Assembly: GCA_029851415.1 (NCBI GenBank) | Contig: CM056743.1 | Span: forward strand, 66,060,186 to 66,124,185 | Reading direction: 5' to 3' | DNA: 64,000 nucleotides | Source of the DNA: Eretmocerus hayati | Lineage: Eukaryota; Arthropoda; Insecta; Hymenoptera; Aphelinidae | Part shown: piece after piece, positions 33,607-44,173 of the stretch | How positions within the stretch are numbered: the first letter of the stretch is position 1 | How the letters are laid out: every line of letters begins with the position of its first letter | Translations under genes and position numbers: made by a program | Notes under the pieces: generated by a model | Told to the model about the DNA's origin: nothing | The model's database searches: none | Seen by the model: only the letters and a program-made list of their open reading frames with translations

Positions 33607-34551
33607 TGTTAAGGTATGAAACTCTCGGTCCCAGATAACCGTGGACCCACAACTCGGAGAATCTCGATTCGTACTACAAGATGAGAGGAAAACGGTCTTT
33701 TTACACGTAGTCTAAGGCACAAACTATCATCCCGCATTCACCCAAGACCGTACCTTGTGCCAAAGAGCGACTCCTACGTGTAGTCAAAGACGTAAACTAC
33801 CATTCCGCATTCACACGAGATTGTGCTTCGTGCCGGAGAGTCCCCACGCGTAGTCAAAGATATAAAGTGACGATCTGCATTCGCGCAGGGTTGTGTCTTG
33901 TGCTAAGGGTGGCTCTCGACTGAATGGGGATATTGGAATTGAATGATGAATTAACCATGAGCCAACGTTCACGTTGGTCTGAGAAGACGTTGTTGACATG
34001 ATTTACGAGTCCCAAACTGGGACTCATGATTTCAGAGCTCCCTGCGGATACACGGCATAGAAGCCGTCGGCAACAGACATCGGGCCAGCAACAGCTACAT
34101 GCATAAGCCAAGCAACGTCAAGAGGACATGAGATGCAGCATCGCAACAGCCGAAGGGGGCGGTCGACAAACAACACTCGCCGTACAGCCATGACCTCATT
34201 ACGGCATACGGCCATGAGACTCGGCAACGTCGCATACGCTTGGCAACGCCGACGCCACCACCTAGCAACAACAAGCCCGGCGCCGCTGCATACCGAGGGG
34301 AGGCCTTATTAGATGACGCAACCGACAACCATCAGAGACGCTCCCCAGACGAGAGAGAGTCTCCCCTCCAGCGCGCAGATCCACAACGCGCTCGATCGAT
34401 AATGGCCGCGCACGAATTAGGCAACAGCCCGCCCCCTTTCACTAGTCGGCACCGCCCAGATCCATGATGGCGCATCAAGGAGAGGATGCGCACGCAGCAC
34501 CAGTAACCAGTCAGAGGCTTTCGTGGGCGTAACCACGCCACTCAGCTGTAA

Positions 34552-34575
34552 TGACGTCATTTCGTCTATATAAGG
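34552..34575 (+). promoter_or_regulatory. CRE-like site plus TATA box of 3' LTR
   Basis: TGACGTCA (34552-34559) is followed by TATATAAGG (34567). It is identical in arrangement to the 5' LTR and could drive transcription outward into the flanking DNA. Confidence 0.65.
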
Positions 34576-34647
34576 AGCCTACAGACGCCCGCCATCAGAC
34601 TTGGGGCTTGAGACCCAGACCTTTAACCTTAGTCTCGCTCGAGTAAC

Positions 34648-34856
34648 TGTAGAAATGACACTCCTATAATTCCAATACACAATGCAATTGTGAACGAGGC
34701 TACAGGCGGACACTACTGCGGATGAAGCTTACGCTTCGGTTTAGTGGAAAAACGACCGTGGGATTGGCACGGGTCGCATATTTGGATTCTTGACTTTTAT
34801 ATTTTTTCTTTTAATAAATCAGTTTTCAATTAATCTACTTGAGCGTTGGTTTAATA
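34648..34856 (+). mobile_element. 209-bp solo-LTR-like insertion in the 3' LTR
   Basis: It is absent from the 5' LTR (compare 17637) and is flanked by a 5-bp duplication GTAAC (34643-34647 and 34857-34861). It starts TGTAGAAATGACAC and contains TTTTATATTTT and AATAAA (34813). A 5-bp duplication and a polyadenylation signal fit a solo LTR, but the right end (GGTTTAATA) lacks the usual CA. Confidence 0.6.
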
Positions 34857-34972
34857 GTAACCACATAACGAGCCTTGCATTGCCATTCTGTACTCTCATT
34901 TTGTATAACGCATTTCATAACGCCAGTTCTGTATAGAGTCTTCCATAACGCCAGTTTTGTGTGGAGTCAGTT

Positions 34973-34978
34973 AATAAA
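34973..34978 (+). terminator. Polyadenylation signal in 3' LTR
   Basis: AATAAA in the same context as 17753 in the 5' LTR; it is the likely end of the element's genomic RNA. Confidence 0.6.
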
Positions 34979-35146
34979 GTCGCATTGATTGTCACCACTG
35001 CTTCCATTGTGCTTCAGCTCGTAACAACCCAACGAACCCGGCCCCATCACAAGTAACAATAGCAACGGTCCAGAGATCCAGTCATCCAGTAGTTCCAGCA
35101 ACAGCAGCAGATACCGAATATTTATAAGTACCAGGTTTGTAAGCGT

Positions 35147-35488
35147 ATGAAGGAGACCCAGCCCTCGCCGGAACGGCCGACGAAAATACCAGGAGGGGCT
35201 AGTTCCGTGACTAAGGAATACCAACCTCCTCTGAAGGTCTCGAAATACACACCTGAGCCTGTGCCTACGCTTCGCCGCACGACAAGAGTACTCGACCCGA
35301 CCGTATACGGCGTTTCTCCGACGGACGATGAACGATATCTGACTCCAGCGGACCCAAGCGTTGCCCGCGCTGCCATTTCAGATTCCCAGGTGCCAGCCGA
35401 ACCGCAACCGTGTACGAGCTCTACGCCTTACAACAGGCCCGTCGATCAGCACGCGCAGGCGCAGAATCGAGTAGGCCTCGAATTATAA
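35147..35488 (+). CDS. LTR-encoded ORF (113 aa), open in the 3' LTR only
   Basis: ATG 35147 to TAA 35486, in the U5 part of the 3' LTR. The product is rich in proline, threonine and serine (KETQPSPERPTKIPGG at the start, PADPSVARAAISDSQVPAEP later), with no recognised domain. It is likely disordered. In the 5' LTR the same frame begins at ATG 17927. It has an in-frame 9-bp insertion, then a lost base and a TGA about 55 codons in, with a compensating base 30 bp later. In the genomic RNA the 5' copy would lie upstream of gag, so it could be the N-terminus of a Gag or a leader protein. A chance frame cannot be ruled out. Confidence 0.4.
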   Translation: MKETQPSPERPTKIPGGASSVTKEYQPPLKVSKYTPEPVPTLRRTTRVLDPTVYGVSPTDDERYLTPADPSVARAAISDSQVPAEPQPCTSSTPYNRPVDQHAQAQNRVGLEL

Positions 35489-35581
35489 ACGGCGCCGCGC
35501 CAGATTCGACGACTGAACCAAGCGTTCCGGCTTCGCCAGAACCGTCGTCCCAGTAACTTCAAGGCTCGTTCATAACACTAT

Positions 35582-35760
35582 TATTTACTCGGGCCTTTTG
35601 AATTTGTGTGTTCCTGACCACAGTACGCCGGTTGTGGGACCCGGCTTATATATTTTTGTGCACCACTGCCAGAGATGAGTAGGGAGATTGCCAGACCTAT
35701 TGTTCGGTACCGAGCCCATGCCTACTCATCTCTGCCACTGCACCGTAAAATCCCACAATT
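35582..35760 (+). mobile_element. 3' LTR of the gypsy element, right part (continuation)
   Basis: The sequence after the second CTAT (TATTTACTCGGGCC...) should directly follow 16594 in the uninterrupted gypsy LTR. It contains an inverted pair, CCAGAGATGAGTAGG / CCTACTCATCTCTG (35671-35738). The outer LTR end is not defined because no 5' LTR is available for comparison. Confidence 0.5.
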
Positions 35761-35789
35761 GAGAGGGTACCCGCGCCATCTGCCATGGA

Positions 35790-35985
35790 ATGACAACCTC
35801 AGTGGTTAGATGTTAGATAGTCGGACTTCCACCCGAGAGGCTCGGGGTCGATTCCCAATCGCGGCGCGAGTTCCTCCAGTCGCTTTCTTTTTCGGAGTTA
35901 AAATACCGAAACGCATTACCGAGCCCACGTTGCGTTCTTATTCCGAAAAAGAAAGCGACTTAGAGGAACTCGCGCCGCCGTAGGC
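35790..35985 (+). mobile_element. tRNA-headed SINE-like repeat, copy 2, with hairpin
   Basis: The head has an A-box-like ACCTCAGTGGTTAGATG and a good B box GGGTCGATTCC (35845-35855), sharing CGAGAGGCTCGG and GCGAGTTCCTCCAGTCGC with 7925-8050. The 3' part then repeats in inverted form: GGCGCGAGTTCCTC..CGCTTTCTTTTTCGG (35862) is mirrored by CCGAAAAAGAAAGCG..GAGGAACTCGCGCC (35942-35978). The copy therefore ends in a strong stem. Confidence 0.65.
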
Positions 35986-37867
35986 AGGTTGAAAAATACG
36001 ACGTCCATTCAGGACGTTTTTTGTACATTCGAATGCTAGCTGGGCTTGTAGCCGACAATTTCGGGGTCATGATCACCACTTCTCTCTACCCTCCCTATCA
36101 CCATTTCACTTTAGTGGATTCAACATGGATGTCGCATCCCAATTTTTCACCACGATCCCAATAGATTCTCATAAACCATCGTTTCAATTATCCAAAGAGT
36201 GCAGGATATTCTGGAGCTCTTAGAAAAGCATGCCTGGAGAATTCGATACATACAATCCTTTTGATTAAAAAAAAGACGATTGGTTGTTTGAATTATGGGA
36301 AAGAAATGCCCACAGTTCATCAGCTTCCACAAATTTCGAAACAGCTTTCAGTTAGTTTTTGACGATAACTTCGGCAAATTTTCAGTAGATTCTTACGGCC
36401 AGAATCATCAACTTTTCCAGTTCCACTCAACTTTGGTAATGAGGTGAGAAATCCACAGATCTGAGTTGGCTGTACAACTCATTGAATAATGTCATGTGAT
36501 GTCAAGCCTTCCACCACCGAATAATACCATACTCTATTGCCATGGAGTATTACTCTAGGTGAAGGGAGTGTTAGGAAAGTATTCTTGGGAAACCTGCCAA
36601 AATCCATGACGATGAATCTCTTTCTTCTCTAACTGAATCCATTGTTTATCTATTTCCTTCTCCGTGATGGTCCAGAGGAATTAGAATGTGTCTCCTACAC
36701 TTATAAGTAGGAGGTACTTTCTCTTCCCCTGGACCATTATTTTCTTGTTAATTAGCAGAAAGCTGTTGAGCACCTTCATAGTCCAAAGAGCAATAATGCA
36801 GCATAAGATTCGACTCAGTGCTCTATAATATCTTAAGTAGTCATTCCATTGGCAAAATGATTCTCTGCATTGCTCAGAATCGTAAGAATCCATCTTCCTG
36901 CTGATATCCGCTAAGCACATCTTCCTAGATTCATTCATATTCTCCATCAATAGTTGAAGCATCACAGTTACAGGTTTGCACCGTTGGGTGAATCGTTTCA
37001 TACTCCTGGCCAACTCATCATCAAATGCTCAGTGATAGTTATCTATGTTCTCTTCCTTTTAAAATCAATGCTGATTACATTGTAGAATTCTCAATTACAA
37101 TTCACATGCGACCCTGATACCCATCTGCTCCCTTGAATCCAGTGTTCAACCATTGCTGTATTTCTACCGCGGTTGTTTTTCTGTTCCTTGCAGTCATCAA
37201 TAAGGCTATGGTTATCTATTCGTCAACAGATTTGTTATCTATTCCACATCATCTTCTGATCCCCTAGAACTTGAAATGTAACAGAAATCAATCTTTTCAT
37301 TTGAGCGCACCTCGAACTTTAGAAATTGGATAGGTATCAGAGTTATTCTACTTTCTGTGCAGGGTTAAGAGTCTGATCTTTTCCCCCAGGCTGGTCCAGG
37401 AAAAATAGAGTTCAACACTAGCAACATAGTGTCTGCTTTTGAAAGAGAGAGGTTAATACCTATGTCTGTGGCTTCTTATAGTTGGGTGTTTGCGATTGTG
37501 TGTGAGTGAATATCTGTGTGAGCACCTGGAACGATGACTGGTTCCGGTTTTACATGGCTGTTGGAAAGGTGGGAAGGTTTGTTGATTGATCTAAAGAGTC
37601 GATAATCAAGGAGCGGGAAATAATCGGCTTTGAACGAGATAATGGTTAATTTTGAAGGCTAGGAGAATAGGGAAAGAGGAGGCAAACCTGGACAGTTTCG
37701 CCCCAGTCTACTCTTCTTGGGGTCGTCAATGGGACGACGCAGGACCTGCTCTAGTCAGAAACCATTGAAGTAAGAATATAGGCAAGTACAGGAAGTGTGG
37801 TGGTCTGGTGGATGCCTGATTTCACTCAGCAAGATGAGTACACGCTCGTCAGAGTGTGGCATTCGAA
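35986..37867. other. No recognisable gene
   Basis: About 1.9 kb with only short frames; the longest, about 110 codons on the minus strand at 36681-37013, has no motif and low-complexity start choices. I see no repeat structure. Confidence 0.5.
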
Positions 37868-38395
37868 TGGACGATTTTCGAATCACTCGTGATCGTCATA
37901 TATTCATTTCCATGTTCCTGCACCTATAGGTGCAGGATCATGGAAATGAAAACAAAATTCTTCGCCCTGCACCATGGCGGCAATGCACATCAAGGCTCTC
38001 CAAGAGCGAGATACGTCATTGATAACACAACACTACAAAATGACGCACATCATCGCGGAACTCGCTAAGACTATATACAAATCACAATTCTCGGATTACT
38101 CTCGATCGTCATGAGTGCAGAATCGTGGAAATGAAAACGAAATACTCTCTACTGGAACTCGGCGGCAATGCACAGAGCTCTTCGAGGGCGCGAATGATAA
38201 GTAATCGACAACACAACACCACGGAATGACTCGCATCATCGCACAATTTGCTCAAACTAGATTTATATTACGATTTTTGAATTACTCGTGATCGTCAAAG
38301 GGACGAAATCGTGGGAAAATGAACTAAATATTTTCTCCTGTACCTTGGCAGCAATGCACAGAGCTCTTCGGGGGCGTAAATCGCTGGTAAAATTT
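37868..38395. repeat. Tandem repeat, about 200-bp unit, 3 copies
   Basis: Units start near 37870, 38085 and 38275 with CGATTTTCGAATCACTCGTG or a variant, then ATCGTGGAAATGAAAAC, GGCGGCAATGCACAGAGCTC and ATCATCGC. The first unit contains an extra near-perfect 44-bp palindrome (37905-37948). Confidence 0.75.
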
Positions 38396-39225
38396 TTTGC
38401 TGAGTATCGTATGGTATCGTATGGCATGAGATGTCATACGGTACTCATGCGATACTCATACGATACTCTACGATTTTTCACGATATTTGCAATACGAACC
38501 CATACGTACTCGAGAGATACTATACGATACTTCTTCACAGATACGCATGGGATACCATACGATACTCATGTGGAATCAATATCCGATATGCAGTGATATA
38601 CTAATGAGATACTATACGTTATTCGCCGTAGGTATGCTCTGTATTCTTATACGATACCTCAAGATAGTAAACGAAACTATTGTATCCTGTGAGATATTGT
38701 GATATATTGTACGATCCGCGACTTTTCAGGCAGAATTTACGCTTGCGATACTATAAGCTACTGATTGATATCATTGGCCTGATACTAATGAGATACTATA
38801 CGATACTCACCTCAGGAATGCTCTGTATTCTTATACGATAACACGGGATAGTAAACGACACTATTGGATTTTGTGTGATACTGTGATATACTGTACGATA
38901 CGCGACTTTCTGGACCGGAAAATAAGCTTACAATACTGTAAGATACTGAACGATACCAGTAACCTGATACTACTGAGGTACTATGCGATACCCACCCCGG
39001 AACTGCTCTGGGTTCTTATACGATACTATAAAATACCAAACGATCCTACGCGATTCTGTGAGATATTGTGAGATACGTTATGATACGTGACTAGTTCGTC
39101 AGAATATACGTTTAAGATACTATTAGATACGAAATGATATGAGTGACCTGATACGCATGAGATATTATGCGATACTCACCCTAGAACGGCATAAGATCCT
39201 TATACGATGCTATGAGATGGAAAAA
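38396..39225. repeat. GATAC-rich satellite, block 3
   Basis: Units of about 180 bp contain ACCTGATACTAATGAGATAC, TATACGATACTCACC, GGAATGCTCTGTATTCTTAT and CGATACGCGACTTT. Starts lie near 38570, 38735, 38910 and 39100. GATAC or ATAC recurs at about 10-11-bp steps inside each unit. Confidence 0.75.
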
Positions 39226-39379
39226 TATATCTTTTCGAAATTTTCTTGAGTTAGAGATTCTTCAACCATTGGAAACAAGACGTATTCATAGATGAAATTG
39301 AATGAGAGAAATAGACATATGAATCAGTGCATGACCATAATCGAAGATGAATCTAGCTGTGGTTGAACCAAATATGGTC

Positions 39380-39521
39380 GTACACTTGGCAGGAGGGTGA
39401 ACTGCAGTGCATCGAGATCTACTGTCTCACTCGCACTCATTGGTTATGGTACCCTAAGCTATGAGTGCGAGTGAGACAGCAGATCTCGATGCACTGCAGT
39501 TCACCTTCCTGCCCAGTGTAC
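39380..39521. repeat. Near-perfect hairpin, about 61-bp stem
   Basis: The left arm 39380-39440 (GTACACTTGGCAGGAGGGTG ... CGCACTCAT) pairs with the right arm 39461-39521 across a loop of about 20 bases, with only a few mismatches. It is either a tiny MITE or a transcribed long hairpin; no family was identified. Confidence 0.75.
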
Positions 39522-40611
39522 ATTGGAACATCTACCATCATGAATCTCTGTTGCGATTGTAAAAAATGCGAGAATCTGATTTTTGTGATGCTCAAGTTCA
39601 AGAATAGTTGAACGGTAAAGATATATCCGAACGAAAAGCGAGCGAATATCACTTCATTTTGTTATTAGCCACCTATTGACATACGCAAACAGTATGCTGT
39701 ATGAGTATACGGGAATGGTGAGTCTCTCTCTCCCGCGCAAAGCATCTCTCTCACGCGTATTATAGCTATTATTTGCGCGATACAATTGTGTGATGATGTA
39801 TCAGATCATGTCGGAATTATCCCCTTTCATTTTATTACAATGGATGTTCAAAGGTCACGTGAAAAGTCACCACAGTTGAGAGGAAATATCGAGTCATGAG
39901 TTAAGTCATTCATTCAATTATGAAATATATCTATTACATCAAATATATCCCATTCATTCCGCATTCCTCTTGGAATACGATGCTAAGAGAATGCAGGTCG
40001 ATATAAGGCTCTCAGCCTCATCTCAGTGTTACGTACTAAATCTAGGGAAATAGTACGGATTTGATATTCGAATTGAGTAACAAACAAGGATGAGACGAGC
40101 TCGAATGGTCTAGCAATTAGAATGATTTTATACTTTGATTCACCCTTTGGTTCGCTGAGGTGAGTAGAGAGGGGTGAATGATTCATGCACAGAGTTATGG
40201 ATGAACTATTTCAGCTATATTGTTTAGAATGATCAAAGGCTCGAAGAATAGATGAAGCGTGAAGCGCTTCGACAAAAATGATGTGATCTAGCCAAAGGCC
40301 AGTGTAAGATGAGCCTTGTTGTTGTCTCTCTCGTACCGTGTCTGCTTGGCTAGCGAGAACGTCGATCGATGTTTTGGAGGCAAATCTTCATAGATTCCAA
40401 AGAGGGATGGCTTGTATTTCAATTATTCTCAACTTATCACACTGCCATTTATAGTGACCATTTACATTCAGTGAGTTGCATCGTTCGCGGGTCTTATACC
40501 ACACTTGTCAGTCAGGTACCTACTTTATCCACATATCAGCTCGTTACAAAAAAGAGTTGAATTGGACCAGCTGCGCTCACGAAGTTCGTCACATACTTGT
40601 TCCATACCTGT

Positions 40612-41950
40612 AGGGCTTCACCGAGATTTGGATCTCGTCTCGTTCTCGGATCGAGATCTCGGCGCGATTCGAGACGATACAGTGCCCTCCGAGATTTGGT
40701 CCGAGATCGATACGAGCCGAGATCATGGGGTCTGATTCCATGACAATACGAGATCAATGAATACCGAGACGAGCGAGATCTCGCCGAGATTTTATATATA
40801 TATGTACAAATCATCCATCTGAGATCTTATAACTCAGTTCAATCAATTATTCAATCACGTGGACAAATGAACCTTAATTCTGTGAACCAAACAACTTACT
40901 AACAAAGTGCGTCAGAGAATCACAGGAAACTGACACTGTGACTAATATAAATATAAAATAATATATAAAATGAAGTTCTGTCATTGCATATTACAAATGG
41001 AGAAGAACATGAGTATCCAGTATAATACAAATTAGAACGGGAAAGGCAGTTGGCAGATGGCATCTTTCAGAACGCTTCTGATCCATCGATTGATGCACAC
41101 GAGTACTCTGGAAGGATCATCTAGAAGTGAGCACCGCAACTGGAGCACCGTTGTTCGGTCATGACACAAGACGCTTCTGACGAAATCATTTCTGATGGAA
41201 CTGACGTTGGCATTACTTAGACTGGATTGATGTTTTGGAGGCGAGCTGTTTGGAATCAAAAAGGAGATTACACTCTCTCTTATGAAAAATTTCGAGGTGT
41301 CTCTTTAGACCACTGGTATTGCTATCATTCGGTTTAATTTCTCCTGTAATTATTTTGCCCTGGCATATGAGGCAGATACCGATTCTTCCTCTCTTATTAT
41401 GTCCGTGATCATAATAATTGGAATCTTCCACTCTCTTATTCTTACTCGACATTCTGAATGTATTTTTTCATTCAAAATCTTCCCAATCTGGAGTCCACAA
41501 TGAGATGAAGTGATAAATGATACAGCTATAAATTATTTCAAACTATTCCTCACACCTGCCGGTGACTGACTAATTCCAAACGTCAAGAAAAGCAGCCAAT
41601 CTATTGACACTTAATCGGTGATAGACTCTATAGAATTCGAATTTATCCATGACAGATGTGTACGTCATTGACAGTTTATTCAAAGTACGTCGCGCGCAAT
41701 TTGGAAGCGTTCCGCGGCCGAGACACGCTATTCGATAGGAATTACGAATGATCAGAAGAGGATGCTCAGAGTAAATCTCGAATCCCCGATATTCTCGTCT
41801 CGATCTCGGATTGAGAATCGAGACGATACGAGATCGAAGTTTTCTATTCTCGTGCGATCTCGATACGAGACGAGATGAACGCCAGTGATACACGAGACGA
41901 TACGAGATTCCTCTGATTTCTCGACATTCTCGCTCGAGTGAAGCCCTATG
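40612..41950 (-). mobile_element. hAT-type element in the left palindrome arm
   Basis: Ends AGGGCTTCAC..GTGAAGCCCT are flanked by a perfect 8-bp duplication ATACCTGT (40604-40611 and 41951-41958). The uninterrupted site is visible in the right arm near 47367-47386. Both ends carry many GAGATCTCG / CGAGAC words (subterminal repeats). A BED finger is encoded inside, but no hAT catalytic or dimerisation domain is present, so this copy is non-autonomous. Confidence 0.85.
41213..41452 (-). CDS. BED-type zinc-finger fragment of a hAT transposase (79 aa)
   Basis: Read from ATG at 41452. The product has a basic start (MSSKNKRVEDSNYYDHG), then CLICQGKI and, after a spacer with NTSGLKRH, the H-x4-H pair in KRHLEIFHKRE. 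The order C-x2-C ... H-x4-H is the BED finger that begins many hAT transposases and binds element ends in the nucleus. The frame stops soon after; the overlapping downstream frame (41032-41259) may be the continuation after a frameshift. The RNase H-like catalytic region is missing. The location inside an element with an 8-bp duplication supports the hAT assignment. Confidence 0.7.
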   Translation of the reverse strand: MSSKNKRVEDSNYYDHGHNKRGRIGICLICQGKIITGEIKPNDSNTSGLKRHLEIFHKRECNLLFDSKQLASKTSIQSK

Positions 41951-42339
41951 ATACCTGTTACGCGCTGGCAGCTACTGCCTCATGGTACTCCATGGCCCGC
42001 ACTCAGAGTCTGTCACGTACTCGATCCGTACTTGGTTCATACACGCATTTACGGTCACGCGGCTTGCTCCGAAATCCGTTGACGTACTTGTTCAGTACCA
42101 GTCACGTAGTGGCAACTACTGATGCGTGTCTTTCGGAACCTTCTCCGAAATTCATCATATACTCATTCCGTACTGTGTAGGTAGCAGCAATTACTGCTGA
42201 GGGGGGGGGGGGGGGGGAGCGGTGACGAGTGCGGATCAGGACGCGCAGCTATTAACCTGGTAGTTTCAGTATGGAATATTGGCTATCTTGTTTCTATGTG
42301 TTGTGTTATCAATCACGTATCCCTGGTAAAATTTTTGGA

Positions 42340-43863
42340 TGAGTTTCACAAGCATGCCACATTGTATCTCGTGCGTATACAGAACAATACTAATGAGATA
42401 TTATGCGATACCATCAATTTGTCTGACAGATGGAAAATCGTCTATTTCATGACTGATAATTCCAGAATGGACTGGAAAATGACTCCCCTGATCATCGAAC
42501 AACTTGGAAGAGCGGGAGGGGGGGGCGAATTTCAAGATCCATGAGATACCATATGATACTGTATGATTCTCCGTGAAAATTCATATACGAATGACATACC
42601 ACGAGATTTTTTGAAATACAGAAGATAAGGAGAAAAGGTCTTTGTGACTATGAACAGTATAGAAGATCATCAATATCATGGAGGGGTGCGAGAGGAACAT
42701 CGATTGGGATACTATTCAATACTCACTCGCAGGAACGAAACTATGTAAAAACGACTTCATCACTATTCACGTAGTCCAATGCGATATTACTAAGATATCA
42801 TACGATATTCAATCGATTCCATGCTATACTCATGAGATACCATCCGATACTAGTCCGATCTCATGACATACGAATTGGGTACGATAGGATACTCATCCGA
42901 TTGCTTGAGACACCACTGAGATGTTGTACGATATTCATTCGATACCATGGAATACGCATGAGATCCTGTATAGTGCTTGCCTGGAGATGTAAGGAAGTGA
43001 TGATATACCATACGATGCTCTTCCGATTACGTAGGATACGCATTCCCCGATCTTGAAATGATTCAATTTCACACGGTCACGCTCCTATCGAATGACATTC
43101 TGGGAACCAAAGGAACCGAAACATGCCTGGAATCCGTCCAATTCCACAACCCATCCCATTCCATGCTTCACGCTCGATATACTTGATCATATTCAAGCTA
43201 ATGACATAAGTATAAGATATTGTACGATACTCTTGATATCCTATGGAATACCAATGAGATATCATAGAATACCCGTCTGATACTATGACGAACCAATGGG
43301 ATAGCAAACTAATACTCCATCCGATCCTATGTCCCAACAATGACATACCATACGGTACTCGTCCGATTCCCTGCCTCACTCATGATATTCCGTCCGATAC
43401 TCTCCCGATTTCATGAGGCACCGATGAGGTATCACGCGTTACTCATTCGATTCCCATCTGATGTCATGACATACCAATTCCGTACCACAAAATACTCGTC
43501 CGATCCCATGACATACGTATACGATATTGTACTTACGTATAGCTATGAAATACCACTGGAATATTATTTAATACTCGTCTGATGCTATGACGAAGCGATG
43601 ACAACAACATACGTTACTCATCTCATCCCATGACCTACCAATGAGATACCATGTGGTACTCGTCCGATTCTATTCCTCATGATCTACTCAAGATGTTTCT
43701 TCCGATACTGATCCGGTTCCGTGATGCAATAATGACGTATCATGCGATGCTCATCCGATCCCATGACATACCATACGTTACTCGAACGGTTCTATGCCAT
43801 ACCCATAATATTCCAGCTGTTACTCACTTGGTCTCGTGTTGCACCAATTAGGTAATGCGCCCC
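42340..43863. repeat. GATAC-rich satellite, block 4 (left palindrome arm)
   Basis: It is composed of units such as TGAGATACCATCCGATACT, CATGACATACCA and CGTCCGATTC at steps of about 10-11 bp, with no long unit evident. It is mirrored in the right arm at 44174-45720. Confidence 0.75.
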
Positions 43864-44173
43864 ACTTCATTGGTGCAGCACTAGACCAAGCAAGAGGCTA
43901 GAATTATTCAATTAGTATAGTAGAGTATCGTATTGGCAGGTTATGGGGTCGTATGAATATCGGGAAATATGTCATTGCTATGTCCTAGAATCGGATGAGT
44001 ATCAGATAGTATCTGATTAAAATGTTACAAGATCGGATGAGTACTGTATGGATTCTCATTGGTGGGTCATTGGGTCGGGTGAGCATCGCGAGGTACTTCA
44101 TCAATTGGTCATGAGACTGGATGAGTATCGTACAGTATCTGATTGATAAGTCGTAGGATCAGATGAATATCGC

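Larger units (their letters stand above)
16595..35577 (+). mobile_element. Composite 19-kb LTR retroelement with 1.76-kb LTRs
   Basis: Two direct repeats (16595-18364 and 33607-35577) start TGTTRAGGTATGAAA and end TTCATAACA. They are flanked by the 4-bp target duplication CTAT (16591-16594 and 35578-35581), which lies inside the 3' LTR of the gypsy element. After removal of foldback B (22990-30566) the internal part is about 7.6 kb. It has a probable primer-binding site, a zinc-knuckle gag ORF and a polypurine tract, but no recognisable protease, RT or integrase. It looks like a large non-autonomous LTR element, or one whose pol has been lost. Confidence 0.85.
33607..35577 (+). repeat. 3' LTR (1971 bp) of the composite element
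   Basis: The same order of features as the 5' LTR: U3 subrepeats at 33703, 33775 and 33845, TGACGTCA at 34552, TATATAA at 34567, AATAAA at 34973, and the LTR ORF. The extra length is a 209-bp insertion plus a 5-bp duplication (34648-34861). Without these it is 1757 bp against 1770 bp in the 5' LTR. Confidence 0.9.

Noticed and set aside
36681..37013. 110-codon minus-strand frame
   Set aside because: No recognised motif; length is compatible with chance in this composition.
39380..39521. Naming the hairpin a microRNA gene
   Set aside because: The 61-bp near-perfect stem is longer than usual for an animal pre-miRNA and there is no expression evidence.
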